Source of the DNA: Frankia sp. AiPa1
Lineage (GTDB): Bacteria > Actinomycetota > Actinomycetes > Frankiales > Frankiaceae
Direction: 5' to 3'
DNA: 64,000 nt
Assembly: GCF_023243075.1 (NCBI RefSeq)
Contig: NZ_JALKFZ020000176.1
Span: 62,001-126,000 of the forward strand
The notes beneath the pieces were generated by a model. That model was not told the DNA's origin. It did no database searches and worked only from the letters and a program-made list of their open reading frames with translations. Every line of letters starts with the position of its first letter. Position 1 is the first letter of the stretch. Made by a program: the position numbers and the translations under genes. Shown one piece after another: positions 9,635 to 20,239 of the stretch.

Positions 9635-10168
9635 TCAGGCGGACTTCGGCTCGGCCCCGTGGCCGTGCGTTCCGACTGCTTCGGACTCGCGCAGTCGGGT
9701 GATCGAGAGAAGGATCTCCTTCTCGGCCTCCGCGCGGTCCACCCAGGAGGCGCCCTCCACCGACTTGCCGGGCTCCAGGTCCTTGTAGACCTCGAAGAAG
9801 TGCTGGATCTCCAGCCGGTCAAACTCCGGCAGGTCGCGCAGGTCGCGCAGGTGCTCCTGGCGGATGTCCCCGACCGGGACGCACAGCACCTTGTCGTCCG
9901 GACCCTTCTCGTCGGTCATCTCGAACATGCCGATCGTCCGGCACCGCACCAGGCAGCCTGGGAAGGTCGGCTCCTCCAGCAGAACGAGCGCGTCCAACGG
10001 GTCGCCGTCCCGCCCGAGCGTCCCCTCGATGAAGCCGTAGTCCGAGGGGTAGTGGGTGGAGGTGAACAGCATCCGGTCCAGCCGGATGCGCCCGGTGTGG
10101 TGATCCATCTCGTACTTGTTGCGCTGCCCCTTGGGGATCTCGATGGTCACATCGAACTCGAGGTCCAC
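9635..10168 (-). CDS. ppa: inorganic pyrophosphatase
   Basis: Soluble family I pyrophosphatase that hydrolyses PPi to phosphate. Diagnostic motifs are [11 protein letters not shown] near the start, [11 protein letters not shown], and the metal-binding [10 protein letters not shown]. The product is 177 residues, the family norm. The GTG at 10168 is preferred because AGGGAGCGGA lies directly upstream and the protein then begins [12 protein letters not shown] like its relatives. An upstream ATG at 10189 would add seven residues. Gene order with dacB, transcribed divergently, resembles other Actinobacteria. Confidence 0.95.
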   Translation of the reverse strand: MDLEFDVTIEIPKGQRNKYEMDHHTGRIRLDRMLFTSTHYPSDYGFIEGTLGRDGDPLDALVLLEEPTFPGCLVRCRTIGMFEMTDEKGPDDKVLCVPVGDIRQEHLRDLRDLPEFDRLEIQHFFEVYKDLEPGKSVEGASWVDRAEAEKEILLSITRLRESEAVGTHGHGAEPKSA

Positions 10169-10789
10169 TCCGCTCCCTGTCTCCTTCATGATCGGGCCCG
10201 CCCGGACCGTTCCGGACGGCTGCCGCACGTGCACTGCTCCTGTGTCCAAACTGCCTTGCGTCCTGCGCCCGGACTGCCTTGCGCAGGTCCGCGGTGGCCT
10301 GCCGGACGCCGGTCGGGCATCGCGGACGATGACCGCAGCCCACCCAGTGTCCCGGAAGCCACCTCCAACCCGAGCCGTGCGGTAGGCATCGCCACAGTCG
10401 GGGCGCAGGTTCACCGGTTCACCGGCCTGATCCCGGCGCGGCGCACAGCCACCAGCGGTGGACGGGCGGGGCACGCGAACCGCGCAGGGCGCGCCCGGCA
10501 CCCGTGGACGGCCGGTCCGCGGGGCGGGCCGCTACCTCACCCCATCCGGTCTCACCTCATCCGGCGACCTCGCGCCATACGGTGACACAGCGACCTGGCA
10601 TCCGCCACCTGGGGCGCCACGGAGCACTCCGGGCACACCCGGGCGAGCCGGCGCCCCACTCGGGAATGCCCCACCAGGGAATGCTGTGGCACACCCGGAT
10701 GGGGCGACAGGACGCTCGAGCGAGGCGGCAGCGCGCCCGCACAGGCAGTGGGGTCGGCGTGGCCGGCGGCGGGTGCGTACTGTCCGACT
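10169..10789. other. divergent intergenic region, ppa/dacB
   Basis: About 620 bases with no supported gene. Two short imperfect repeats of CTCACCtCATCCGG lie near 10535-10565, and several CACTCGGGAATGC/CACCAGGGAATGC-like repeats near 10650-10690. Promoters of both flanking genes must be here or just downstream, but no confident boxes are seen. Confidence 0.5.
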
Positions 10790-12223
10790 GTGACGTCAGC
10801 CGCGTCCGCCGCCCGCCTCGGGGGGCTCACCGCAATCGCCGGAGCCCTGCTCGCCGGTTCACTGGGCGCCGGCCCCACCACCGGCTCCACCGCGCCGCCG
10901 GGCGCGGCGCCCGCCCGGCCCGGCGTCGCCGCTCTCGCGGGCCTCGACCCGGCCGCGCCCACCGCGAGTCCCCCGACGGTCGCCGCCCGTCTCGGCCCAG
11001 CGCTGAACGACCCGATCCTCGGCGGGCCGGCGGCGTACGTCGTCGACGCGCTCAGTGGTCAGGTGCTCGTCGACATCCGGGGTCATGTGCCGACCATGCC
11101 GGCGTCGACGCTCAAGACGGCGGTGGCCACCGCGGCACTCGCCACCTTCCCCGACACGCGGCTGCGGACGTCGGTGCTCCACAGCCCTCCGCCCGGTGGG
11201 GGTCCGACCACACCCGGTGGCACACTGTGGCTCGTGGGCGGCGGTGACCCGACGCTCACCGCGGCGCCGACCGTGAACACCGACGTCTACCCCGCTCCGG
11301 CTCGGCTTGCGGACCTCGTCGCCAAGGTCAAAGCAGCGGGCATCACCGCCGTCGCCCGCGTGGTCGGTGACGCGTCGCTGTTCACCGGCCCGGACCGGGC
11401 ACCCGGTTGGCGCGACAACTACGTCACCGACGGGGACGTCTCGCCGGTGACGGCGCTCACCCTGGACGCGGGCCGCGCGGCGCCCGGCGCGACCGGGCCA
11501 CGCAATCCCACGCCAGCGCTCGCGGCAACGTCGGCCTTTGCCAGCGCCTTGGCCGGCGCCGGTATCCAGGTGGGCTCGGTCGGCCTGGGCACCGCCGCCC
11601 CCTCGGCCCGCCGGATCGCCGCGGTGGACAGCCCGCCGGTGCGGGTGCTGGTCGAAAAGATGCTCTCCGAGTCCGACAACGACCTGGCCGAGAGCCTCGG
11701 CCGGCTCCTCGCCCGCCACCGGGGCCTGCCGGCGTCGTTCACCGGAGCCACCCGGGCTGTCTCCGACACGCTGGCGGAGATCGGCACGCCCACGGCCGGC
11801 ATCGTCCTGTCAGATGTCAGCGGCCTGTCGACCAATGATCGGATTCCGCCCGCTGCCCTCGTCTCGCTGCTGCGCACCGCCGCGGTGACCTCCGACCGTC
11901 CTGAGCTGCGCTCGCTGCTGACCGGCCTGCCCGTCGCCGGGTTCTCCGGCACCCTCGCCGACCGGTACGACACCCCGGACACCGCCGCCGGCGCGGGCGA
12001 GGTGCGGGCCAAGACCGGCACCCTGCGCAACGTGACCAGCATCGCCGGTCAGGTCGTCGACACCGACGGCCGGATGTTGCTGTTCGCCTTCCTGTCCCCG
12101 GCGGAGGAGGCCACCTCGACCAAGGCCGCCCTGGACCGGCTCACCTCGGCGCTGGCGGGCTGTGGCTGCCGGCCAGACTCGTCGACGGCGGCCGCCATCG
12201 ACGGCGGTGAACCAGCACGGTAG
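10790..12223 (+). CDS. dacB: D-alanyl-D-alanine carboxypeptidase/endopeptidase (PBP4 family)
   Basis: Class C low-molecular-weight penicillin-binding protein that trims peptidoglycan stem peptides outside the membrane. The three catalytic motifs are present: SxxK in MPASTLK (Ser106, Lys109), SxN in SESDNDLAES, and KTG in VRAKTGTLRN near residue 408. The N-terminus has a signal-like hydrophobic stretch, LGGLTAIAGALLAGSLGAG, followed by an Ala/Pro/Thr-rich linker. The frame opens at a GTG at 10748, but the GTG at 10790 places the signal sequence properly and is preferred; no strong ribosome binding site decides it. A DUF2342 zincin gene follows 71 bases later. Confidence 0.92.
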   Translation: MTSAASAARLGGLTAIAGALLAGSLGAGPTTGSTAPPGAAPARPGVAALAGLDPAAPTASPPTVAARLGPALNDPILGGPAAYVVDALSGQVLVDIRGHVPTMPASTLKTAVATAALATFPDTRLRTSVLHSPPPGGGPTTPGGTLWLVGGGDPTLTAAPTVNTDVYPAPARLADLVAKVKAAGITAVARVVGDASLFTGPDRAPGWRDNYVTDGDVSPVTALTLDAGRAAPGATGPRNPTPALAATSAFASALAGAGIQVGSVGLGTAAPSARRIAAVDSPPVRVLVEKMLSESDNDLAESLGRLLARHRGLPASFTGATRAVSDTLAEIGTPTAGIVLSDVSGLSTNDRIPPAALVSLLRTAAVTSDRPELRSLLTGLPVAGFSGTLADRYDTPDTAAGAGEVRAKTGTLRNVTSIAGQVVDTDGRMLLFAFLSPAEEATSTKAALDRLTSALAGCGCRPDSSTAAAIDGGEPAR

Positions 12224-12294
12224 GAGCCAACCAGCTCGCCCAGCCTCGCCCGACGCGGGGGCAGACCACGGGCAGGCCCGGTACGCTCGGATTC

Positions 12295-13413
12295 GTGGAC
12301 GCCGAGCTGGTCGACTGGGAACTCGCCGTAACGACGGCGAAGAAGCTGGTCCGCCCCGGCCCGCCGACCACCCGGGAGCAGGCCACCGAGGTCGTCGCCG
12401 AGCTGCGGCGCCTGGCCGTCGAGGCCGAGCGCCATGTGGAGGATTACACCCATCTGACGCCGGTGGGTGCGCCCACTCCGATCAACGTGGTCGACCGGCC
12501 CGAATGGGTCCGTTCCAACGTCGCGGGCCTGCGGGTGCTCACCACACCGCTGATCACCAAGCTCTCCGAGCAGCAGCGCGGTCGGTTCTCCGCCGCCGTC
12601 GGCCGCCGCGTCACCGGTATTCAGCTCGGCACGGCGCTGGCCTATCTTGCCGGCAAGGTGCTCGGCCAGTTCGAGGTCTTCCTTCCACCCGAGGAGTTCC
12701 TGACCGGGGCGGCGGACGGGCCCGACGGCTCCGGGCAGGCAACCGGTCGGCTGAGCCTGGTCGCACCGAACATCGCCCACGCCGAGGCAACGATGGGCGT
12801 CATCCCGCGGGACTTCCGCATGTGGGTCTGCCTGCACGAACAGACCCATCGCAGCCAGTTCACCGCGGTCCCCTGGCTCCGTGGCCATCTGGAGTCCGAG
12901 ATCGGGGCGTTCATCGAGGCCACCGACCTCGATCCGGACGTCCTCGCCGACCGGTTGCGCTCGGCGGTGACGGCCGTGCGCGGTGCCGTGTTCGACCGCG
13001 GGGCGCAGAGCCCGAGCGTGGTCGAGGCGCTGCAGACGCCGGCGCAGCGTGCCGTGCTCGACCGGCTCCAGGCGCTGATGACCCTGCTCGAAGGGCACGC
13101 CGACCAGGTGATGGATGCGGTGGGCCCTCGGGTCGTGCCGACCGTCGCCGACATCCGTTCGAAGTTCGAAGGCCGGCGCGACGGCGGCTCCCCGATCGAT
13201 CGGTTCGTCCGCCGGCTCCTCGGTCTTGATCTCAAGCTTCAGCAGTACCGCCAGGGCGGTGCCTTCGTCCGCGCCGTTGTCTCCGAGGCTGGGGTGGGTG
13301 GGTTCAACACGGTCTGGGAGTCACCGGCGACCCTGCCGACCCGCCCCGAACTCACCGACCCGACGGCGTGGATGCAGCGCGTCCTGGGCAGCCGACCGTC
13401 GATCTCGGCGTGA
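12295..13413 (+). CDS. zincin-like metalloprotease, DUF2342 family
   Basis: A 372-residue member of the family annotated as F420 biosynthesis-associated or zinc-dependent metalloprotease. The putative zinc site is HEQTH (about residues 181-185), in [11 protein letters not shown], with downstream acidic residues in [12 protein letters not shown]. The function is not established; the F420 link comes from phylogenetic co-occurrence. Translation starts at a GTG. The order dacB, zincin, tilS, hpt is conserved in mycobacteria and others, which supports the assignment. No signal peptide is seen. Confidence 0.85.
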   Translation: MDAELVDWELAVTTAKKLVRPGPPTTREQATEVVAELRRLAVEAERHVEDYTHLTPVGAPTPINVVDRPEWVRSNVAGLRVLTTPLITKLSEQQRGRFSAAVGRRVTGIQLGTALAYLAGKVLGQFEVFLPPEEFLTGAADGPDGSGQATGRLSLVAPNIAHAEATMGVIPRDFRMWVCLHEQTHRSQFTAVPWLRGHLESEIGAFIEATDLDPDVLADRLRSAVTAVRGAVFDRGAQSPSVVEALQTPAQRAVLDRLQALMTLLEGHADQVMDAVGPRVVPTVADIRSKFEGRRDGGSPIDRFVRRLLGLDLKLQQYRQGGAFVRAVVSEAGVGGFNTVWESPATLPTRPELTDPTAWMQRVLGSRPSISA

Positions 13414-13588
13414 CCTGCGTGGTGCGGGAGGTCCAGGTGATCCGCACGAAGTCCGCTGGCCGTGCCGGCCGAGTCCAGCCGTGGTGCCCGTGACCTCAGC
13501 GTTCTCCGGCGGCGACCAGCACGGGCCGGTTCCCTGCGGGGCGGGCGCCGCTGCGCGGGTACCAGCCACAGCGGAGATACCAGGCAGG

Positions 13589-15415
13589 GTGAGCCGGTCG
13601 CCCGACCCGGCGCTCGCCGCGGTCCGGCTCGCCGTGCGCACCGCGATCGCCGATCTCGAGCCCGGCGCGCTGGTGCTGACCGCCTGTTCCGGCGGTCCCG
13701 ACTCACTCGCGTTGGCGGCCGCGCTCGCCTTCGTGGCACCCCGGCGAGCCCTACGCGGCGGTCTGCTCGTCGTCGACCATGGTTGGGACGCCGCATCGTC
13801 CGCCCGGGCCGAACAGGTCGCCGCGCGCGGGCGCGGTCTGGGCCTGCGTCCGGTCGAGGTGCTGGTCGCGCACACCGGGCGCTCCGAGGGCCTCGCCCGT
13901 GACGCCCGGCGCGCCGCGCTGTTCGCCGCCGCCGAGCGACTCGGCGCCCAGGCCATCCTGCTCGGGCACACGTTGGACGACCAGGCTGAGACGGTCCTGC
14001 TGCGCCTGGCTCGCGGCGCGGGCGCCCGTTCCCTCGGTGGCATGCGGCCCCGGGACGGGCTGCTGCGCCGTCCGTTGCTCGGCCTGCGCCGAGCCGACAC
14101 TCATGCTGCCTGTCACGCTCTGGGCCTTGTGCCATGGGACGACCCAAGCAACACCGAGCGGGCCTTCGCCCGGGCCCGAGTACGCCACAGCGTGCTGCCC
14201 CTGCTGGAGGCCGAGCTCGGACCCGGTATCGCCGAGTCACTAGCCCGCGGCGCCGAACTGCTGCGCGCCGACGCCGATGCGCTGGACGCCACCGCGGCGG
14301 CGCGCTACGCCGCCGTCGCCCGCCACGGCCTCGAGACGGCCACCACCCCAGCCGCTGGGCCGGCCAGCGAGCCAGGCACCGGGCACACCACCGGGTCACA
14401 GCGCGGCGAGGTTCGGTTCGAGGTCGCGGCGCTGGCCGACCTTCCCGCGGCGATCCGCGGCCGGGTGCTGCGGCGGGCCGCCCTGGCCGTCGGGGCGTCG
14501 GCGTCCGCACTGCGGGCCGAGCACATCTGGGCGGTGGAGGAGCTTGTCACCCGTTGGCGTGGGCAGAAGCCAGTGCCGCTGCCCACGGGTGTCCTCGCCC
14601 GACGCTGGACCGATCGGATCACACTGACCGGCCCCGCGGTTCCGCCCGGGCCGCCCGACCGTCCGGGCAGCCATCTCACCGGCGTCATCCCGTCGGCGGA
14701 CCCGTTCGGGTCGGCGGCGGACCCGGAGCCGGCGTTCCCGGAGGAGGACGATGCTGTGAGTCAGACCGTGATGACGACGCCCGACAGCACGACGCCCGAC
14801 AGCACGACGCCCGGCGCCCCCGGCCAGGGGCTCGGCACCCGGCCGGGGGATGCCCGCCCACCGGAGCATCCGGACATCGACGAGGTCCTCGTCACCTCCG
14901 AGGAGATCGCCGCGAAGATCGCAGAACTCGCGGCCCGCGTCGACGCCGACTACGCCGGCCGGGAGATCCTTCTCGTCGGGGTGCTCAAGGGCGCGGTCAT
15001 GGTGATGGCCGATCTTTCCCGGGCCTTGCGCGTCCCGCTGACCATGGAGTTCATGGCGGTGTCGTCGTACGGCTCGTCGACCTCGTCCTCCGGCGTGGTG
15101 CGCATCCTCAAAGACCTTGACCGCACGATCGAGGGCCGCGACGTGCTCGTCGTGGAGGACATCATCGACTCGGGGCTGACTCTGTCCTGGCTCCTGAAGA
15201 ACCTGCGCTCACGTGGTCCCGCCTCGCTGGAGGTGCTGGCGCTGTTCCGCAAGCCCGAAGCGATCACCGTCGACGTGGATGTGCGGTACGTCGGCTTCGA
15301 CATCCCCAGCGCGTTCGTCGTCGGCTACGGCCTCGACTACTCGGAGTACTACCGCACGCTGCCGTTCGTGGGAACGCTGACGCCCGCGGCCATCGAGCGC
15401 GGCGCCCCAACCTGA
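13589..15415 (+). CDS. tilS-hpt: tRNA(Ile)-lysidine synthetase in frame with hypoxanthine phosphoribosyltransferase
   Basis: One stop-free frame of 608 codons encodes two enzymes. Residues 1 to about 370 are TilS, which converts the wobble cytidine of tRNA-Ile(CAU) to lysidine using ATP; the PP-loop is [11 protein letters not shown], followed by [25 protein letters not shown] (two segments). Residues from about 390 are HprT, a purine-salvage enzyme, with the PRPP loop [14 protein letters not shown] and [13 protein letters not shown]. The linker holds the repeated TTPDS units. The chosen GTG at 13589 (MSRSPDPAL) has only weak upstream purines; a GTG near 13490 would add about 33 residues. TilS/HprT bifunctional proteins are annotated in some Actinobacteria, but an internal start could also give free HprT. 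Confidence 0.88.
   Translation: MSRSPDPALAAVRLAVRTAIADLEPGALVLTACSGGPDSLALAAALAFVAPRRALRGGLLVVDHGWDAASSARAEQVAARGRGLGLRPVEVLVAHTGRSEGLARDARRAALFAAAERLGAQAILLGHTLDDQAETVLLRLARGAGARSLGGMRPRDGLLRRPLLGLRRADTHAACHALGLVPWDDPSNTERAFARARVRHSVLPLLEAELGPGIAESLARGAELLRADADALDATAAARYAAVARHGLETATTPAAGPASEPGTGHTTGSQRGEVRFEVAALADLPAAIRGRVLRRAALAVGASASALRAEHIWAVEELVTRWRGQKPVPLPTGVLARRWTDRITLTGPAVPPGPPDRPGSHLTGVIPSADPFGSAADPEPAFPEEDDAVSQTVMTTPDSTTPDSTTPGAPGQGLGTRPGDARPPEHPDIDEVLVTSEEIAAKIAELAARVDADYAGREILLVGVLKGAVMVMADLSRALRVPLTMEFMAVSSYGSSTSSSGVVRILKDLDRTIEGRDVLVVEDIIDSGLTLSWLLKNLRSRGPASLEVLALFRKPEAITVDVDVRYVGFDIPSAFVVGYGLDYSEYYRTLPFVGTLTPAAIERGAPT
14741..14758 (+). promoter_or_regulatory. internal ribosome binding site and GTG for hpt
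   Basis: GAGGAGGACGATGCT precedes an in-frame GTG at 14756. The AGGAGG core and spacing are close to ideal, far better than at the tilS start. This suggests that HprT can also be made separately. Confidence 0.6.
14756..15415 (+). CDS. hpt: hypoxanthine phosphoribosyltransferase (alternative separate start)
   Basis: The second half of the tilS-hpt frame if translation begins at the internal GTG; this gives 219 residues. HprT transfers ribose-5-phosphate from PRPP to hypoxanthine or guanine. Motifs are [27 protein letters not shown], the PRPP loop [11 protein letters not shown] and [18 protein letters not shown]. The first 30 residues (repeats of TTPDS, then [13 protein letters not shown]) are low complexity, and family members usually begin near [12 protein letters not shown]. 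This entry records the likely separate product; it does not claim a second locus. Confidence 0.7.
   Translation: MSQTVMTTPDSTTPDSTTPGAPGQGLGTRPGDARPPEHPDIDEVLVTSEEIAAKIAELAARVDADYAGREILLVGVLKGAVMVMADLSRALRVPLTMEFMAVSSYGSSTSSSGVVRILKDLDRTIEGRDVLVVEDIIDSGLTLSWLLKNLRSRGPASLEVLALFRKPEAITVDVDVRYVGFDIPSAFVVGYGLDYSEYYRTLPFVGTLTPAAIERGAPT
14774..14815 (+). repeat. 15-bp tandem repeat in the tilS-hpt linker
   Basis: Two exact copies of ACGACGCCCGACAGC and a partial third encode [14 protein letters not shown]. It lies just after the internal start. Confidence 0.9.
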
Positions 15416-15698
15416 CCTGACCGCCGCAGTTGCCCCCGGCAGGGCCGGCTCGGACGAAAGGGGCCACCTGGGATGCCGGGGCCGCCCCGTCGCTGGTGCG
15501 ATGGCGGCCGGAAACCCCCGCGAGGTCACCCAGAACGACACGGCGGTCACTCGGAACAGCGCCGCCCGCCGATCCGTTGGTCGGATGTGCGCGCGGTGAG
15601 ACACGCGCACCGGCGGTACCCTCGGCACAAGGGAATCCCGATCGAGGGCAGTACACACGTCAGGAGGGCGGAGCGCTCGTGTCCGGTGCTCCAGACAG

Positions 15699-17969
15699 AT
15701 GACTCCAAGAAGAATCTTCCGCGGCTGGGTGCCACTGCTGCTCCTGGTCCTGTTCGTGATCATCCTCACGACAGGTGTCCTCTCGGGTCCCAGTGAGTAC
15801 GGCAAGCGCGATCTGAACTTCGTCCAACAGCAGATAGATGACGGCAAGGTCACGCAGGCCAAGCTCCAGGACTCCAAACAGCTCATCCAGATCACGACGA
15901 AGGATGGCAAGTACGAGTCGTCCTACGTCAACGACCAGGGCGTCAACCTCGCCAACGAGCTGCGCAACAAGCGGGTCAAGTACGAGGTCTCGGTCGACCG
16001 CGGGAACATCCTCGTCTCCCTCCTGCTCAATCTGCTGCCCGTCCTGCTAGTCGTGCTGCTGCTGTTCTTCTTCATGAACCAGATGCAGGGTGGCGGCAAT
16101 CGGGTCATGAACTTCGGCAAGTCCAAGGCCAAACTCGTGAGCAAGGACACACCGAAGACGACCTTCACCGATGTAGCCGGGGCGGACGAGGCCATCGAGG
16201 AACTCCAGGAGATCAAGGAGTTTCTGGAGAACCCGGCCAAGTTCCAGGCGATCGGCGCGAAGATCCCGAAGGGCGTCCTTCTGTACGGGCCGCCGGGTAC
16301 CGGCAAGACGCTGCTGGCTCGGGCCGTCGCCGGCGAGGCCGGTGTGCCGTTCTACTCGATCTCCGGCTCCGACTTCGTGGAGATGTTCGTCGGCGTTGGC
16401 GCGAGCCGGGTCCGCGACCTGTTCGAACAGGCCAAGGCCAACGCGCCCGCGATCATCTTCGTCGACGAGATCGACGCGGTGGGCCGCCACCGCGGCGCGG
16501 GCCTCGGGGGCGGGCACGACGAGCGCGAGCAGACGCTCAACCAGCTGCTCGTCGAGATGGACGGCTTCGACGTCAAGGGCGGGGTCATCCTCATCGCCGC
16601 GACGAACCGGCCGGACATTCTCGACCCGGCGCTGCTGCGGCCCGGCCGTTTCGACCGGCAGATCGTCGTCGACCGGCCCGACCTGCTCGGACGCGCGGCG
16701 ATCCTGCGGGTGCACGCCAAGGGCAAGCCGATCGGCCCGGACGCCGACATGATGGTCATCGCTCGGCGCACTCCTGGGTTCACCGGCGCGGACCTGGCGA
16801 ACGTGCTGAACGAGGCTGCGCTGCTCGCTGCCCGGTCGAACCTGAAGTTCATCTCCTCGGCGCTGCTGGAGGAGTCGATCGACCGGGTCCTGGCCGGGCC
16901 CGAGCGCAAGACCCGGGCGATGAGCGACAAGGAGAAGAAGCGCATCGCCTATCACGAGGGCGGGCACGCTCTCGTCGCGCACGCGCTGCCGAACTCCGAC
17001 CCGGTGCACAAGGTCACGATCCTGCCCCGCGGTCGCGCGCTCGGCTACACCATGCAGCTGCCGCTGGAGGACAAGTACCTCTCGACCCGCTCGGAGATGC
17101 TGGACCGGCTCGCCGTCCTCCTCGGCGGGCGAACCGCCGAGGAGCTGGTGTTCCACGACCCGACCACCGGGGCCAGCGACGACATCGAGAAGGCCACCCA
17201 GATATCCCGTTCCATGATCACCCAGTATGGGATGAGTGACAAGCTCGGCGCCATCAAGTTCGGCACTGAGAGCAGCGAGGTCTTCCTCGGCAAGGACGTC
17301 GGTCACCAGCGCGACTACTCCGAGGAGGTCGCCAGCGAGATCGACGTCGAGGTGCGCCGGCTCATCGAGGCCGCGCACGACGAGGCCTGGGAGGTCCTGG
17401 TCACCTACCGCGACGTGCTGGACAACCTCGTCCTGCGGCTGATGGACACCGAGACTCTGAGCAAGGATCAGGTCGAGGAGGTCTTCGCCACGGTGCAGAA
17501 GCGCCCGGTGCGTGGCACCTACACCGGCGTCGGTCGGCGAATCCCGTCGGACCGGCCGCCCGTGCAGACGCCGACGGAGCTCGGGCTCGTCCCCACCGGT
17601 GTGGCCGATCTCGTCAAGGACTCGGGCCACGGCAACGGAGCCGCCGGGCACGGTGCCGGCAACGGCGCCGCCGGCGGCCCCGGGGTCGAGCCGGGTGGCG
17701 CTCCGCACGGCGTGCCCGGCGGTTTCGGCCCCGGAGGGCCTGGCGGGCACAGCGGCCCCGGTGGCATAGGTCAGGGCGCGTCTGCCCCCGGCGGTCCCGG
17801 TTACGGCGGGAATGGCGGGAATGGCGGGCCGGGCGTTCACGGTTATCCCCAGGGCCCGGTCGCCCCTGCGCCGGGAGGCGGCGAGGGGGCGCCGGACGGG
17901 CCACCGCGGATCGCGAACCCCTGGGCTCCGCCGAGCTGGCCGAACGATGACGAGAGGAGACGCCGTTGA
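15699..17969 (+). CDS. ftsH: ATP-dependent zinc metalloprotease FtsH
   Basis: Membrane-anchored AAA+ protease that degrades misfolded and regulatory proteins. Transmembrane segments lie at about residues 9-27 and 107-125 around an extracytoplasmic domain. The AAA domain has Walker A GPPGTGKT, Walker B IIFVDEID and the second region of homology [20 protein letters not shown]. The zinc site is HEGGH (residues 419-423); most FtsH proteins have HEAGH, and the essential His/Glu residues are kept. The last 130 residues are a Gly/Pro/His-rich tail. The stop overlaps the folE TTG start. Confidence 0.96.
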   Translation: MTPRRIFRGWVPLLLLVLFVIILTTGVLSGPSEYGKRDLNFVQQQIDDGKVTQAKLQDSKQLIQITTKDGKYESSYVNDQGVNLANELRNKRVKYEVSVDRGNILVSLLLNLLPVLLVVLLLFFFMNQMQGGGNRVMNFGKSKAKLVSKDTPKTTFTDVAGADEAIEELQEIKEFLENPAKFQAIGAKIPKGVLLYGPPGTGKTLLARAVAGEAGVPFYSISGSDFVEMFVGVGASRVRDLFEQAKANAPAIIFVDEIDAVGRHRGAGLGGGHDEREQTLNQLLVEMDGFDVKGGVILIAATNRPDILDPALLRPGRFDRQIVVDRPDLLGRAAILRVHAKGKPIGPDADMMVIARRTPGFTGADLANVLNEAALLAARSNLKFISSALLEESIDRVLAGPERKTRAMSDKEKKRIAYHEGGHALVAHALPNSDPVHKVTILPRGRALGYTMQLPLEDKYLSTRSEMLDRLAVLLGGRTAEELVFHDPTTGASDDIEKATQISRSMITQYGMSDKLGAIKFGTESSEVFLGKDVGHQRDYSEEVASEIDVEVRRLIEAAHDEAWEVLVTYRDVLDNLVLRLMDTETLSKDQVEEVFATVQKRPVRGTYTGVGRRIPSDRPPVQTPTELGLVPTGVADLVKDSGHGNGAAGHGAGNGAAGGPGVEPGGAPHGVPGGFGPGGPGGHSGPGGIGQGASAPGGPGYGGNGGNGGPGVHGYPQGPVAPAPGGGEGAPDGPPRIANPWAPPSWPNDDERRRR

Positions 17970-18751
17970 CCTCCGACTCCCCTAACGGGTTCGCCTCGGT
18001 CGACGAGGGGGTGCGCGAGGTGGGCACCGTGGGGACGGAGGGCGTCCGCCTCCCCGACGTCGATCTCGCGGCGGGCAGCACCACCCCTCAGAACGGCACG
18101 GCTCCTCAGAGCAGTACAGACGATGCGGCGGCGGCTGGCGTGGCGGTGCGGGATCGGGGCCGTCCCCGGCAGATCCGCCCCTTCGACCACGACCGGGTGG
18201 CCCGCGCTGTGCGTGAGCTGCTCATCGGTATCGGCGAGGACCCTGACCGGGAGGGCCTGCGCAAGACACCGGATCGGGTCGCCCGGGCCTACCGGGAGGC
18301 GGTGGAAGGCCTCGGCCGCGAACCGACCGAGGTGCTCACCACCGTGTTCGACGAGGGGCACGACGAGATGGTGCTTGTGCGCGATATCGACTTCTCGTCG
18401 CTGTGCGAGCATCACCTGGTTGTGTTCTCCGGCAAGGCGCACGTCGCCTACATCCCCAACAACCGAGGGCAGATCACCGGCCTGTCGAAGCTGGCCCGCC
18501 TGGTGGACCTCTACGCCCGCCGCCCGCAGGTCCAGGAGCGGCTCACCTCACAGGTCGCCGATGCGCTGGTCGACGTCCTGGAACCGCGCGGGGTGATGGT
18601 GGTCGTTGAGGCGGAGCACCTGTGCATGTCGATGCGCGGGGTGCGCAAGCCAGGCGCGACGACGGTGACCTCCGCCGTGCGCGGTCAGTTCCTCAGCACC
18701 GCCACCCGCAGCGAGGGAATGTCCCTGATCCTGCGCGGCGGCCGGCACTAA
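17966..18751 (+). CDS. folE: GTP cyclohydrolase I
   Basis: First enzyme of tetrahydrofolate synthesis, converting GTP to dihydroneopterin triphosphate. The zinc ligands are in [10 protein letters not shown] and [12 protein letters not shown]; the substrate motif [10 protein letters not shown] is intact. The start is a TTG overlapping the ftsH stop by four bases, and GAGGAGACG upstream is a fine ribosome binding site. The core begins near residue 65; the preceding segment is a low-complexity extension. In mycobacteria folE also follows ftsH, next to the folate genes; here the rest of the folate operon is not adjacent. Confidence 0.95.
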   Translation: MTSDSPNGFASVDEGVREVGTVGTEGVRLPDVDLAAGSTTPQNGTAPQSSTDDAAAAGVAVRDRGRPRQIRPFDHDRVARAVRELLIGIGEDPDREGLRKTPDRVARAYREAVEGLGREPTEVLTTVFDEGHDEMVLVRDIDFSSLCEHHLVVFSGKAHVAYIPNNRGQITGLSKLARLVDLYARRPQVQERLTSQVADALVDVLEPRGVMVVVEAEHLCMSMRGVRKPGATTVTSAVRGQFLSTATRSEGMSLILRGGRH

Positions 18752-18756
18752 CGGCG

Positions 18757-18785
18757 CGGCCGGGCCGTGGTTGGCGGCCCGGCCG
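18757..18785. terminator. hairpin between convergent folE and hisG
   Basis: CGGCCGGGCCG (18757-18767) pairs perfectly with CGGCCCGGCCG (18775-18785) across a 7-base loop. It lies between two converging genes and has no T tract, so it may serve both strands. Confidence 0.65.
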
Positions 18786-18794
18786 GTCAGCCGG

Positions 18795-19643
18795 TCAGAG
18801 CCGGCAGGCCTGGATTCCCGAGACGAGGATGCCGCGGGCGCCGAGATCCCACAGGTCGTCCATCGTCCGGTTTACGTCGGCCCGCAGCACCATCGCCCGC
18901 ACAGCAACCCACTCCTCCCGCGCCAGCGGCGAGATCGTCGGCGACTCGTAGCCAGGCGTGATCTCGCAGGCCTTCTCCAGCACGGCGGTCGGCACGTCGT
19001 AGTCCATCATCACGTATCTGCGGGCGACCAGGACTCCCTGCACGCGACGCAGTAGCCGCTCGTGGGCCGCGGACAACGACGCGCCCCGCTTGGCAATAAT
19101 GATCGCCTCCGAGCGGAGCACCGCCTCGCCGATCAGCTCAAGCCCGGCGGCGCGCAGAGTGCGGCCGGTCTCCACCACGTCGGCGACCGCGTCCGCGACG
19201 CCGAGCCGAACAGCGGTTTCCACCGCGCCATCCAGCGTGACGACGGCCGCCGGAGTGATCCCCCGACCGGCGAGATCGGCCCGGACCAACGCCGGGAACG
19301 ACGTGGCGATCCGGCGACCCTGCAGGTGGGTCACATCCGGATACGCACCCTCGGGAGCCGCGTAGCGGAACGTGGCATGTGCGTAACCGAGCGGCAGTAG
19401 CTCCTCCGCGGCCGCGTTGCTGTCGAGCAGCAGATCACGACCGGTGATACCGAGGTCGAGCCGCCCGGACCCGACGTACACCGCGATGTCGCGGGGACGC
19501 AGGAAGAAGAACTCGATGTCATTCTCGGCGTCGAGGACCACGAGCTCCGCGGCCTCCCGCCTGGCCTCGTAGCCGGCATCCGCGAGGAGCTGGCTGGAGG
19601 CTGCGGACAGCGACCCCTTGTTGGGCACCGCGATACGAAGCAT
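18795..19643 (-). CDS. hisG: ATP phosphoribosyltransferase (long form)
   Basis: First step of histidine synthesis, joining ATP and PRPP. It begins MLRIAVPNKGSLS; the PRPP/ATP region is DVVETGRTLRAAGL and the C-terminal HisG_C regulatory domain is present (YVMMDYDVPTAVLEKACEI). About 282 residues marks it as the long, HisZ-independent, histidine-inhibited form. The ATG at 19643 matches the family start; a GTG six bases upstream is possible. It lies 40 bases after hisE on the same strand, so the two are probably one operon. Confidence 0.95.
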   Translation of the reverse strand: MLRIAVPNKGSLSAASSQLLADAGYEARREAAELVVLDAENDIEFFFLRPRDIAVYVGSGRLDLGITGRDLLLDSNAAAEELLPLGYAHATFRYAAPEGAYPDVTHLQGRRIATSFPALVRADLAGRGITPAAVVTLDGAVETAVRLGVADAVADVVETGRTLRAAGLELIGEAVLRSEAIIIAKRGASLSAAHERLLRRVQGVLVARRYVMMDYDVPTAVLEKACEITPGYESPTISPLAREEWVAVRAMVLRADVNRTMDDLWDLGARGILVSGIQACRL

Positions 19644-19683
19644 GGTCACTACTCAGCGTCGGGACGAACGCACCGGGGCATGT

Positions 19684-20163
19684 TCACAGGTGGGAGTATA
19701 CGTCGTCGAGAGAAAGACCCAGGGAAATCATCATCAGCTGGCTCCAGTAGAGCAGCTGGGAGATCTCCTGCGCGGCCCGCTCCCGGCCTTCGTGCTCGGC
19801 CGCCATCCAGGCCTCCGCAGCCTCTTCGACGAGTTTCTTGCCAAGATGGTGAACGCCCCGGTCAAGTGCCGCGACCGTGCCCGAGCCGGGCTCACGCCGC
19901 CGCCATTTGTCGGCAACCTCGGCAAACAGTTCGTCAAATGTTTTTATCGCAGCTACGTGTGCTGTTCCGGACGTCGTCTCGGCGACGGAGACGGTGCCGC
20001 CGGGCACCGCGCCCGCGGCGTTCGGCCGCGGCCCGGCGGCGCCGCCCTCGGGCACCGCCGCCACGCCGCCTTCTTCCGACACTGCGGCCACGCCGCCTCC
20101 AGGCACCGCGGCAGGCGCGGACGGCGATGAGCCGGGCCGATCGGCAGGAACCATGTCCGGCAT
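19684..20163 (-). CDS. hisE: phosphoribosyl-ATP pyrophosphatase
   Basis: Second step of histidine synthesis, removing pyrophosphate from PR-ATP. The conserved core starts at [10 protein letters not shown] and includes [19 protein letters not shown] and [24 protein letters not shown]. The first 70 or so residues are an Ala/Gly/Pro-rich extension not found in typical HisE. No ATG or GTG lies closer to the core, so the extension appears to be translated. Alternative starts within it include the ATG at 20154. Unusually AT-rich sequence (AAATGTTTTTATCG) sits at the first core residues. Confidence 0.92.
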   Translation of the reverse strand: MPDMVPADRPGSSPSAPAAVPGGGVAAVSEEGGVAAVPEGGAAGPRPNAAGAVPGGTVSVAETTSGTAHVAAIKTFDELFAEVADKWRRREPGSGTVAALDRGVHHLGKKLVEEAAEAWMAAEHEGRERAAQEISQLLYWSQLMMISLGLSLDDVYSHL

Positions 20164-20239
20164 GCTACCCAGCCGCCGCGTCCCGGATGTGCAGGCTGTC
20201 GGACCGGCATTGCTCCTGGGGCGAATGCTGGTTCACTGG

